NCBI GenBank assembly: GCA_964030475.1
Contig: CAXIPT010000005.1
Span: 6,123,546 to 6,187,545, forward strand
From: Tethya wilhelma
Taxonomy: Eukaryota; Porifera; Demospongiae; Tethyida; Tethyidae
DNA: 64,000 bases
Direction of reading: 5' to 3'
The translations under genes were made by a program, and so were the position numbers. The notes under the pieces are model-generated. The model saw only the letters and a program-made list of their open reading frames with translations, did not search any database and was not told the origin of the DNA. Position 1 is the stretch's first letter. Every line of letters begins with the position of its first letter. This document shows positions 1-11,438 of this stretch, in pieces.

Positions 1-79
1 CCCCCGAACTCTTGATTATTGCTATATATTCCAATGCAAAGTGTGGGGAATATAATAGCAGTAAGCGTAGATTATATAC

Positions 80-289
80 CGTATAGCGGGAAATTTCGTG
101 TGGTGGAAATTTTTGTATTTTTCGTATGTCGTTCGAATATACGAAAATTAAAACTGCGAGAATTTAACTTCCGCATTTACTTTATACGAGCGTGCACCAC
201 GTATACGAAATTTAAAACTACGAAAAAATTTTCTGGCGTGTTTTGATTTATACGAAATTTTGCACCAACGAAAATTTCCCGCTATACAG
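80..289. mobile_element. MITE-like element with inverted ends (family A, copy 1)
   Basis: The ends are inverted copies of about 16 bp reading TATAGCGGGAAATTT outward-in. The interior is AT-rich with repeated ACGAAA/TTTCGT blocks, including a stretch near 115-150 that reappears in inverted orientation in a second copy at 18966-19092 inside VPS13B. There is no coding capacity. The inverted ends, small size and recurrence fit a non-autonomous DNA element. I cannot assign a superfamily and no clear target-site duplication was confirmed. Confidence 0.7.
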
Positions 290-629
290 TAGCTCATGTC
301 TTGTAAGCTATAATATCCATGCAATAATCAAAGCAGGGAGGGCCTAGTTTCCAAGACTTTGTACCACCAAGAGTAACCACTGATAAGAAATAATAATCTA
401 ACCGAGTCCTATGTTATGGCTAAACCTCCCTGTGTCTTGACTGCACAATGTTGCATGTGTTCTCCTCCCTCTAGTTGGATGGGGTACAGGAGGAGTTGGA
501 CCNTCATTCCTATCCCCTCAACCTGGGTATGTGTTGTTCTATTCATAAACTAGGCATTTAAAAAGTAGGCTTCCTTATCCAGAAAATTCATTTTGTTTTA
601 GATATGTTATTTCTTCTCCTCTCTCTCAG

Positions 630-1175
630 GCATTGGGTGGAGTGGTGGCAATGGATGTACTTGGACTTGTCAGAGGTTGGAAGTTCTTTGACCATGCCAG
701 TCATCTTGGGGGAGTGGTCTTTGCTCTGTAAGTTCACTTGTTAATTTTTGTCTTTCTGGTTCTCTGGATCACATGCCATAATTATGACAATTTTAAAGAC
801 GAAGGATTCAAGATTTTGTTTCCCATGCTCCAGTACTAGTTACCTTCCCTCTCTCACTGGTGATGTTACTGAGTACTTTTGTGTGCATCGACTACAGTAG
901 AAGCACTGTCATGCATGGTGGAGAGACTGTTTTAAAACTTTTTTTGCAGCACTCATTAATGACAGTTGCCATTCCAATCCCTGAGTAGAAACTAAGGACC
1001 TTTGTGGTGGTTGAATTTATAGGTATCCTCAGTGCTAGGTATGTGGCTATGCTGCTTTGACGGAAGTTGTGCTCAAAGAGATTTTAGTTCCAGTGGTGTT
1101 GAAGTCACTTGCCAGGGGGTTCACTGTACACACACACACACACTCACACACACACACACGCACACACGCACACAT

Positions 1176-1211
<36 letters not shown>

Positions 1212-1433
1212 ACACACATACACACACACAAACAAACTGCAGTTGTTTGTGATAAAGTTCTCTTTCTTCCTCTGATCTCCTTTGTGTGATTAGTCTCAAG
1301 TGTTTCACAGAAATAACCCACATTGTTTGCTATTATTATTTGCAGGTTGTACCAGTTCTGGTTGCATAGTGCTCTGAAATCTCTTCAACTCAAGGCAGCA
1401 AAGATATGGCATAGACTGAGAACCAATGAATAG
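630..1433 (+). CDS. PARL: PARL-like mitochondrial rhomboid protease, 3' end only
   Basis: Two exons (630-727 and 1346-1433, stop TAG) join in phase to encode the last 61 or so residues of a rhomboid intramembrane protease of the PARL type. The translation contains GWKFFDHASHLGG; in PARL the second histidine of this block is the catalytic His that pairs with a Ser on an earlier helix. The end KIWHRLRTNE matches the short PARL C-terminal tail. The Ser-bearing helix and the N-terminus must lie before base 1. PARL sits in the inner mitochondrial membrane and cleaves PINK1 and PGAM5 in vertebrates. The intron between the two exons carries a long CA tract. A candidate exon at 475-526 was rejected because its frame does not fit. 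Confidence 0.85.
1126..1232. repeat. CA microsatellite in the PARL intron
   Basis: About 107 bases of interrupted (CA)n with CG, CT and CAT variants, lying between the last two PARL exons. Translated frames over it are low-complexity His-Thr or Val-Cys runs and are not genes. Confidence 0.95.
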
Positions 1434-2230
1434 GACAAAAACCACAAAATTAATGTTATCATATTTCAAATTTAATGCTGTAGTTATCTTATTAGGTAAA
1501 GGTCGTCAAAGGAACATGCAAGCTATAGGTTTCACAGTCCAAAATCACATGGAAATGTACTGGTTTTACATATTAACACCCATTGTATTATTAGTTATAT
1601 ATCAGATCACTGTTGGCCAATGGTTTGATTTGTAAGCCCTACACAAAGTTTGCTCAACTAATGGGATAATGGTGTCCTGGACACTTTATGGTCACTACCT
1701 CATTTTGTACTCTTAATAAATTGAATTATAGAAAATTGCATTGTACACGTGCTGTGCTAGCTGGAACTCTGTATGTATTATTGCACGCAGCAATGTGATG
1801 CGTCATAAATTGTTAGCTGTTGCCATGGGAACTATTAACAATAAACCACAGAATGTTGCTTGCCATAACCCACATATCTGTGGGATTAATTAAAGCCATT
1901 TTGATGTAATTTAATTTAACTCTGGGATATATGATTACATCACTAGGTGCATATTTTAGCTCATATAATAATTATACACTTCCTGCTCAATTGCCACTTT
2001 ACATCGTATACAGAATTTTTTTTTAACAATAATTATTTTTATTCTTGCTGTATACAAACGTAATGATTTTAAAAACCTCAAAAATAATTATATGATCTGA
2101 CAATAATAATTATTAAGCTGAACTATAAAATGATCTGATGAATAAATACATAAAACAAACAAAATTAATAATAATAGAGTGGTGATCATGGTAACTGTAC
2201 ATCCCCTTGCCAACCCCTCTGCCCCTGCAA
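1434..2230. other. AT-rich intergenic stretch, no gene seen
   Basis: This lies between the 3' ends of the convergent PARL-like and Ig-receptor genes. AATAAA-type signals occur near 1713 (TTAATAAATTG, PARL side). No open frame with family similarity or splice structure was found. Confidence 0.6.
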
Positions 2231-5200
2231 TTATGGTTCATTAACAACATAGCCATCACTAACACGAGAGAGCTTTAAAGAGATTGGTTCAAACACTGAT
2301 TCACCATCACGGTTGAAACCATCTTCTTCAATAAAGTCTGGTTCACTGGTATTTTTACTTCCATCCTCACCACCAGCTGTGACATCAGAGTGAAGTGAGC
2401 TTAACTCTAAGCGACAATAGTTTGCACGAGTGATAAATGATTTGGGTAGCATAATAGCGTAACTAGAATGTTCACAAAATGGCAGCAATCCACTAGCATC
2501 ACCTTCTTTGGTGTCTTGAGTGATACTAGCATCGTCATGATCTTTCCTAAAAGATTGAACATGGTCTCTTGTGTTCACTAAGTAATCTTCTCGAGCTGCT
2601 TCATGTGAGCTCTCAACATGACTGTCCTCAAGAGGTGGTATCAATGGACCACCGCTATCTGTCTCCTCCAGCTGTCTCTCTTCCTCCTCTTCCTCACACC
2701 AAAGACCTTCACCTTCAAACTCCAAACACTGAGACTCAACTTGATTGAATGTGCTCTGAGAAAAATGGCCACATATATCTTCTTCCTCTGGTAGACACTC
2801 TAGCACTGCTGTTTTTCCAAGGGTAGAACACTGAGGGTGAAATGGCCGAGAGGAAGACATTGGGTCTTCTAAATACTCGCCAACGGTGGCTAATGGCAGC
2901 TGTTGTGTGTCATATTGTGGTTGGTCTGGAGGGATGTACGTCAGTGGTGTGTGTCGTTCTCCTGACAAATGTGACAATGTCCCTTCGAATTCGTCCACAC
3001 CCAACATTACAAACTCCTCCTCGTCTTCCAGCTGCCTCAGTTTGTAGTTTGAATCACACTCGCTCGGAATTTGGCTGCTATAGTAACCACTCTCGTCGCT
3101 AGCTATGTATCCTGAGGGCTCTTGCTGTTTCCTGTAAATGAAACTGACATCAAAGCTGCTTCTTGATGAAGCCACATCTGCTGGTTCCTGTGGACGGCCT
3201 TCACTGAAAGGAGATACTATATTGTTGGTATCTGAACAATGCGGTTTAAATTGGCTGAAACTTTCAGTACATATCTCGTGTGGTGGGTGGGCTTCCAGAT
3301 CACATGTGAGACCAACTTCTTCGTCATCGTCTTGCAATTGCTCATGTCTGTCTTTATTTTCAGTTTCATCATTGCAAATGTCTCCATTTACAGGTAGTGT
3401 GTCGTATACAGTATTTTTACCATCTTCATCCACCATGGACAGGGGGTCTATGTCACAAGGGGCCATTGTTTCCCAATGATTCTCTTCAGTTTCAATGGTG
3501 CAGTAACCAGAAGCTACTCCATTGGAGTCCAGGTGGACTGGTAAGCCAGTGTGCTCAGTGGTTGGACAGTGAAATAACAGTTTACTTTGTGGTGAGCATA
3601 AAACACCAGGACTACTCTTAGGTCTATCGATACTTAATGTTAACCCTTTGTCTTCTTCATCTTGAATGCATTCAGACAGTAAGATCTCTGACCCACACTC
3701 ACTCACATTATCTCCTCCCAGGTGTTCGGCATCAATGCCACAATTCCCACTTTCACTAAAAATATCGATATAGACGTAATCCTTTGGCAGTACTAGGTGT
3801 GGGTTTGATTTAGCATTTTCAATTTTGTGATCATCACTCTTCAAAGATTGTGAAGAGATTTGGTGATTGGTCTGCGTGTGTTCTGAAGCGTCATCATCTT
3901 CATCGTCAAGACCACTGCAGTAGCCAATGAGACTGTCTGGCTTCAAGATGCCCAGTTCTTTGCAGCGTTGAGACGACAAGGATTCTGTTTCTTGCGAATC
4001 GAAACTGCTTACAGAGTAGCATTTAACATCTTCATCGGAGAAGGACCGGGCATTGAGGATAGTTTCCCTTGACTGTGCTAGCTCCCTCTTCACCTCGACC
4101 ATCACTGGCATGTAACTCATGTCGAACTCCTAAAAAAATATAGTTTGAGAATAATATTATGTAAACAACAGGTGAACACTGATTATTGGAACAAGTGGCC
4201 ATGTTTAGTACTCTACACATAGAGAGAGTACTCAAAACAGTTTTTACAACAACCACAGTAGCTTTGAAGGAGATGGCCTGCAAGCATGGAGGGTACAGGT
4301 GCATTTTTGGAAAGTATCTTAGGAATTGGAACATATTTGTGCTAAGGAAGTGCCTGGGCCCATGGGAACAAGGCTAAGGAATTGGCTCAAATTGCAACTC
4401 ATGACTATCACTGAAAGTAGAGAATTAAAGGTCGAGTGTACTAACAGGCCACACTGACACCAAACAATGTGCCATGCATGCACAGGGTAATATTGGTTCT
4501 AAATCAAATTCTACAGGTTTTTGTAGAATACCATTTCAAATGAGCATGTACAAACTACAGCCCTCATGATCTACGACTGTGGTCCACTGATTGTTTGGAA
4601 AACAGGTGGCAAAACAACATGTGCTGCAAATGACTTCATGGTTAAATTAACCACTACCTACCTAGCTAACCTGTTGCCTAGCAACCAAAGATACTGCTTA
4701 GAGATTAGAGCAAATTATTTCATTTATGGTCTACATTAAAGGAATCTCTACACATGAACCAGAACATGGCCCAACATGAATCTATGATGGTGGACGGTGT
4801 AGCTTAATGGAAGGTACAATGGATGGTTTTATTTTATACATGTCAAATTACATCAAATCCCATTGTACAAACCATGACATTAGAAAGAGGTTTAGGAGTT
4901 GACATTGGATGTGTAGGAGGCATGTGGGAATACAAATCACAAAGCTACAAGCGCACACGCACTCCATTCTCTAGCTCATTCATTGCTCTATGATAACATT
5001 TACTTTGATGCCCATAACATAGATACACAATGCACTGCGGATGATCTAATTATAGCTATCTGTTTAGATACATGTTGCCAGCTCACGTACAGGCAAGAAT
5101 GTCTTCTCTAAGCTGAGAGCAAGTGCCTTGCATTGAAGGAATGTTTTTGAACGTTGGACAAACAGCACAAGGAGTGGGCCAAGAAGTGGAAGCATGGAAT

Positions 5201-8200
5201 CTTATAACTTCACAGTGTGTTTACAGGGAATCCTTATGTGTGTGAGATTGATGAAGGCTAGCTATGCAAATAGGTTATCACAGTTGCACATGTGCTGACA
5301 GCCACATAATTACAGCATCACATCCTGTATATACAAGGCTTCTCAAATGAGTTAATGGGTCATTTGGCTAGTGAGGAATGTTGGTGCTGGTGCAGCACGT
5401 ACGCTCTTTGATTAATGTCTTTGAAGTCAATAAAATCTATGGTTTGATAGGTATACATCTAAACAATAGTCCATACCCCCACATGATAGTATTCCACTGT
5501 TGTGGGTTATGCTTGTATGCAATGCCTGGGCAAAAACTTGACCTGGTGTCCTTTCTTTTGGAAACGGTTCAAACGGTTTGTCAAACAATGGAATTGGATA
5601 AGTGCAATTATAGGAGACAGGAATGTAATAACCTGATGGGTTAAAGCAAGAATATAATTAAATTGGGTTGCATCCATCTTGGCAGACTTTAGTTAATTAA
5701 ACGTATGAATAAAACTGAAGGGTTTGGGTTACAGTGGGGGGTGATTGCAATGCACAAACAATGGTATAATTGAATACCTAGAGCAATGAACATCCATGTA
5801 GGTTCCCATGTCGACACATCAATACTAATCTCTTCTACTGGCTATAGCAGACATTTCACATTGATTCGTCAAAAGGTTTTATCTCATGATCAACACCCGA
5901 CCATCCCCCATAATACCACACACTTAACTATATAGATATGTATTTATTATTATAGCTTGCAATGACAAGCAGCATTAATTGTTGCATGGTTGTTGAACTA
6001 CGCAACATCAACAATATTCATAAATAACTACAAGTACTTAGTACTGGACAGACTGACTTACGCTGTGCAGATGGAAGTGGATGTGGTAGCTGTTGATCTT
6101 CCTGCATCAATTGTGAATGAAATATTATATATGAGTATAATTATTCATGATCTGTTCACCGCACTGCACTCAATGGACAATTATTTTAATGATATGGTGC
6201 ACTTTAGACTAAAAATTTAAATACTCTTTGAAACAAAGAATATTCTTTTTCAGTGCCAAAGCAACGGACAAGACTATGTTCACACTATACCACCCTCACA
6301 CCCACGTACATTCTCTAAGTAGCAATTTTCTGGTCAATTTATCTTCCCATAAAAGCCAAATTGATTCGAGGTTAAAATACAAATGACAGTTTGTATGAGA
6401 ATAAAAAAAATGGAGCAAATATTTTGTAACACATGCAGTACCTTGCCTTCCACCACCTGAGGCCAAAAAAGAATGCTGCCATTGTTGCTGCAATCAGTGA
6501 CACAAAGATGAACACTGGAATCAAGATCTGAACTAATATGAGCAGTTTAGGTCCTGAACGAGTGGAAACCCACTCAGCTGTGCTTTCATTTGATGTGGTA
6601 GCCAGTGTTGTTAGATCTAAGGGGTTAATAAGGTATTTATAATGAGAAGATTCTTTACTGAGAATCTCTTTCACTTGTCTGGGTTAAAATTCCAAATTAA
6701 TTAACCTGATGATGTGTATACAATCACATGAGCACGATTGTGTGTGTGTGTGTGTGTGTGTGTGCAGAAGAAGGGGGCGCATGAAGTACCTGAGCCTGTT
6801 CCTTCTGATGTGGTTACAACTTCTTTAGCCTCTTCAACTCTAACACTGAAGCTGGTTGAGTCATTTCCCAACAAATTGATAACTAGGCAGACATATTCTC
6901 CTCCATCTTCTGCCCCAATGTTACTCAGCACCAGTACAGACCGTCCATCACTGTCAGTTCTCTCCACAGTCTCACTATCGTTGCCTAGCACTACACCGAG
7001 GTGCGTCCATTGTACCTCCGGACTAGGCACTCCATCAAAAGCACACAAGAAGGTGTGATTACTGCCTACGGTAACATTGATGGGTTGTTCATTTCCACTG
7101 TACACCTCTGGCACATCTGGATAGAGAAATCAAGAAACAATCAAGTTATTAAGAGTGGTTTACATTAAAACAACTTGTATATATCATGTCTTGTTCGAAG
7201 TCTTACATTGTACTTCAACAGCGGTACTGTACTCCTCAGTGTAGTTGTTGACTCCTGTTAGTACACACACATACTCCCCAGCATCATCTCTGGTCACACT
7301 GTCAATGACCAGTGATCCATTAGCTGACACCTCTCTTCCATCAGGACCCAGCCACCCTACTGACACACCAGAGAGTTTGCTGCTGATGGTGCATGTTAAG
7401 TTCAGGTCATCTCCTTCCATGATGACTGTTTCCCCAGTGATCTGAGGTGGTATGCCTGCAGTTGTATCCATGTGGATGCATGGAGTCATGTGGTAGGTGG
7501 TTGTTAATCTCAAACTATGAGCTACAATCATGAAATTAAGTGGGTTATCTTAAATTAACAAAAAAAATTCCTCAAGACATGACTAATTAAGATGTGCACT
7601 AGTAGATCTTGCATGTTGCATGTTGGTGGAAAGAATTAGTTAAAGGATTAATTATAGTAGTGAACTGCAATCATGTAATTCGTATCGTAATTTGTAGTGA
7701 TTCCAACAAAATTGCAGATTATTGGTGAGAGGTATCAGCTACTCCCACTGTATAGAGATGTCGATTCCCAGCAGATTACCTGTGCAATTTAGTCGATGGT
7801 TTTATATAGTCTACATTTTCACATGCAGTACTACACAAATTGTTTTAAAATTGTGAGAGCTATGGCACGATTGGGTATTACTATAATGATACTCTATCTT
7901 AAAGTTACAGCATTATTAATTTTTGTGTATGGAAATGCAATTCTTCTCAGGTAACTATACGGGGCATTGAGAATCCTCTCATTAGCCTCGTTCCCAGGCT
8001 CCTCCCTCGTGAATATTTCCTACAAAACTTTTCAAAGGAAATATTCGCGAAGGAGGAGCCTGGGCACGAGGCTATCCTCTCATAGCATAATTATTATGGT
8101 TTTGTGATGCATTGAATTGCTTCTTAGATTTAGGTACACACATACAGAACTAAAATTAATATGCTCAGTTTACCTGGTATTGTGCACGTCAAGTTAGGAG

Positions 8201-8931
8201 GATTCAGATAGAGTACAGGATCGAGATCATGAAGTACAATCTCTCCTTTGTGCAGTGTACAGTTTGATCCTGGAATCATATTATATCTACTCAATCCAAT
8301 GTTCACTTGAACTGCTCCACCTCCACCAGGTCCAATGGATGTGTCCGTGAGATGATTCCAGAGATCAATATCCTGTAGGAAAAAAGAAGGGAAAAAAAGT
8401 TAATGCAGCTATAAGTATAGTGATGCACCAGACTATGTACAGACCTATACAGCATAAATCGCCATCACAATAAATTATACTACTAACCTTTACACCATCA
8501 CATTTCACATTCAGGGCAAAAATATCACCCCGTTCATCTTGTGTGTTAATTGAAATTGAAACACGTTCCAGTGAGCAATTCATGACAATCCTACCGCCAT
8601 AATCGAAATCTAAATTAATAAGCATTAATAACTAAATTATTATTATAATAAGGGGATTTTGGCTCATCACTGCAGTATTGCATGTGGCATGATTTGTGGT
8701 ACCTAATGTATGCATGCAGGTATGAAATTTTGCAAAGCAAGTCTAAACCATGCAAATTTCAAATTTTGCATTGATTATACGTGTACTCACTCATAGGTGA
8801 TGACTAAATATTAATATTTACTCACCTCCTTCAACTATAGAATACCCTCCAATGCACTGCTCTATCCCTAGCCAACACCACACCAGGAACACCAAGGTGA
8901 TCAAGATGAACCGACTTCTCGTCGCAGACAT
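2231..8931 (-). CDS. Ig-domain transmembrane receptor with long tyrosine-rich cytoplasmic tail
   Basis: Exons in transcript order: 8826-8931, 8489/8488-8609, 8174-8372, 7207-7455, 6790-7116, 6442-6616, then 2231-4129. The first six join in phase. The protein starts with a signal peptide (hydrophobic core FILITLVFLVW), then about 105 residues of unrecognised ectodomain with N-glycosylation sites, then two Ig domains each with the DxGEYVC signature, then a single helix (LILVQILIPVFIFVSLIAA) followed by WWKAR. The last exon encodes about 632 acidic, Ser/Tyr-rich residues with no folded domain I recognise. Exon 6 ends in phase 2 while the tail exon needs phase 0, so at least one small juxtamembrane exon is missing from this model. 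The tail has three YxxQ motifs (codons near 3136, 3082, 2914) and several GY motifs, as in receptors that dock SH2 proteins. No kinase or phosphatase domain is present. The ligand is unknown. Confidence 0.72.
4130..6441. other. Large intron of the Ig receptor, no firm exon
   Basis: This is 2.3 kb of AT-rich sequence between the transmembrane exon and the tail exon. A missing exon of length 3n+1 is predicted here from splice phase. One 19-base candidate near 5090-5108 on the minus strand fits splice consensus and phase but is too short to trust. Confidence 0.5.
7984..8075. repeat. Foldback element (family B, copy 1)
   Basis: The sequence AGCCTCGTTCCCAGGCTCCT at the left end is matched by its inverse at the right end, with GAATATTTCC/GGAAATATTC extending the stem. 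The whole 92 bp can fold into one hairpin. Related arms occur at 25414-25473 and 61640-61742, so this is a dispersed small inverted-repeat family. Confidence 0.8.
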
Positions 8932-9549
8932 GATTCTCAAAAGTCTTCTTGTAATGTTGTTTCTATGACCATAGATCTATATGCTATGACAGGCCACTCA
9001 CACTGATCATGAGCTGGACCAAGTGTGGACCACATGCCACGCGCTGCATACCAAACTGCCAGAATGCCACTCAAACAAGAACCTAATCAATGTTGGCATG
9101 TTTGCGACATAAAGTGGAAGCGCATACTTTAATTAAATTAGCCGCAAATAAATTATTAGGTAGGTAATGATCGTCAAAACGGACTTTGACTAAAGGTCAG
9201 AGGTCAGAGGTTCATGCACTAAAATTGTGTATAATTTTCCGTTCTCAGATCTAGACATACATAATACTATGATCTATGATTGAATGCAGTTTGGGAATAG
9301 CTGTTGATCCTCCTGTATTGTAAAAGAAGTGTATGTGAATATTTATTATGTGAGAAAATTATGAGCTGCAATGATTTTCATTGCACAATATAAACCAAAT
9401 AGATGCATGCATGTTAAAATAATGCAAGCATAGATATAATATAATATCTATGATGCAAGTGTGTGTAAGAGAATCAACATACAATTTATTGCATATACCT
9501 TGCAATAACATAAAGATGAAATGTTGTAATTGAAATCTGAGCAATGATG

Positions 9550-11300
9550 AGCATGAGTGGGTTAGACATTGATCCACGAGGAGTAGAGTCTAATTCAATT
9601 ATACTTTCATTTGATGTGGCTGTGTGTGAAGTTAAATGCTGGTGCACTAGTAGATTTTGTATGTTGCATGTTTGGTGGGAAAGAATTAGTTAAAGGAGTA
9701 CTGTAGTGAACTACAATTATGTAATTCGTATCATAATTTGTAAGTAATTCCAATAAAAAGTAATTGTTGATTATAGGAGAGAGCCTACATGAGGAATCAG
9801 CTAATTCCACTATGGTCTTGCCGATTCCCAGCAGATTACATTTTAGCTGCATGATGGTTTGCAGTCTGTATTTACACATGTAGTATACTAAACAGTTGTT
9901 AGTAGCTATGGCATGATTGGGTTTGACTATAATACTCTATCTTAAAGTTACAGCATTATACATACATACACCCCAGCATCACTTCTGGTCACATTCTCAA
10001 TGACCAGTGATCCACTAGCTGACACCTCTCTTCCATCAGGGCCCATGCAACCACCCTACTGATACACCAGAGAGTTTGTTTTGATACTGCATGTTAAGTT
10101 CTCTTTCCATGATGACTGTTTCCCCAGTGATCTGAGGTGGTATGGCTACAGTTAAGTATATGTACATGAATGGAACATCATGTAGCGAATGGGTTAAAGT
10201 TACAGTAAGTAATTACAATATTCTCTTGGGGTACACCATATAACTGAAACCTCTCATTGATTGCCTAATTGCCATTGGTTATGTGATACAACTGTTTTCT
10301 AGGTCTTGGTTTACACTAAAGCCCTTGCTTTGTACTTGAGGTTCTATATCATGTTTAAGAATACAGATCACGAAACGGTATCAATACACATGTACAACAA
10401 GTGAATTACCCACAGAAGATTATGTACATTATCGAGTCAAGCTGCCATTCAATTTTTTGAGTGCAATTATGTTATTGTGCATGCATGCCATGTTGGGAAC
10501 TGCATGCATACTCTCAAAACAGGAATCAGCTAATTCCACTATGGTCTTGCCGAATCTCTTGAATCTCTCCGAATCTCGATCTGGGAATCTCTTGCCGATT
10601 CCCAGCAAATTACATGACATATTTTAGCTGATGGTTTATAGTCTGTATTTACACAATGCAGTACCACACAGTGCAATTCTTCTCAAGTATATATGTAACT
10701 GTATGGTTTTGTGATGCATGTTTAATTGTTTCTTAGGTTTAAGTTTACACAAGCCTCTGCCTCAGTAGTTATTCTTTGAGTGTAATTATGCAAGAAATAA
10801 AAATGCTCTGTTTACCTGGTATTGTGCATGTCAAGCCATAGGAGGATTCAGATAGAGTCGAGGGTCCAAATTATAGATGACTATCTCCCCATTGTGCAGT
10901 GTACAGTTTGATCATGGAATCATGTTATATTTACTCAACCCAATGTTCACTTGAACTGCTCGATTCCAGGTGTCAATATTCTGTAAAAAAAAAAAGGAAA
11001 AAAAAAAAATGTAGCACACAGGTATGCATGCATAGCATAATCACTACTATCACAATACTAACATATACACCATCACTTTTCATATTCAGACTAAAAATAT
11101 CACCCCCTTCATCTTGTGTGTTAATTGAAATTGAAACAGTTCCAGTGAGCAATTCATCGAAACCTATTTTAAAGCATGACTAGCACCACAGATAATACAT
11201 GTATGCTAGGAATTACTACAGATGCATACTAACTGTATTATGCCCTAGATTACGCATGCCTGATGGAGACTGCCCACTCACCTCTTTCAATTACAAGATT
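9550..11300 (-). pseudogene. Degraded tandem copy of the Ig receptor gene
   Basis: Blocks in the same order and strand as the intact receptor match its exons. About 11048-11165 resembles exon 2, 10815-10985 exon 3, 9960-10150 the first Ig exon, and 9600-9620 the start of the transmembrane exon. Homology continues upstream: 11300-11405 resembles 9155-9250, ahead of the intact gene. The Ig block carries a small deletion and an insertion relative to 7262-7455 that break its frame, exon 3' lacks an internal segment, and the second Ig exon is not visible. I see no intact reading frame. It is an unprocessed duplicate, because intron sequence is also shared (a CAGCTAATTCCACTATGGTC-like block recurs at 7731, 9800 and 10523). 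Confidence 0.75.
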
Positions 11301-11438
11301 GGGTAAAGATCGTCAAGAGCATACGGACGCCTTGCCTTTGAGGTCAGAGGTCAACAGAGCTACCGTTAGTGTGCATTAATTAGAGATACTTTATTCTTCG
11401 TTCTCAGCCGAGTTCTCAGCGACAGTGAGGCAGTAGCA

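Noticed and set aside
475..526. Possible extra PARL exon (AG at 473-474, GT at 527)
   Set aside because: The next exon demands phase 0 at its end, and in that frame the peptide bears no resemblance to PARL; it may be chance splice sites, and an N lies inside.
1032..1321. Overlapping reading frames on both strands over the CA repeat
   Set aside because: They are translations of (CA)n, His-Thr or Val-Cys runs, inside a PARL intron.
5090..5108. 19-base candidate juxtamembrane exon of the Ig receptor (minus strand)
   Set aside because: It fits phase and splice consensus, but such a short match is expected by chance in a 2.3-kb intron.
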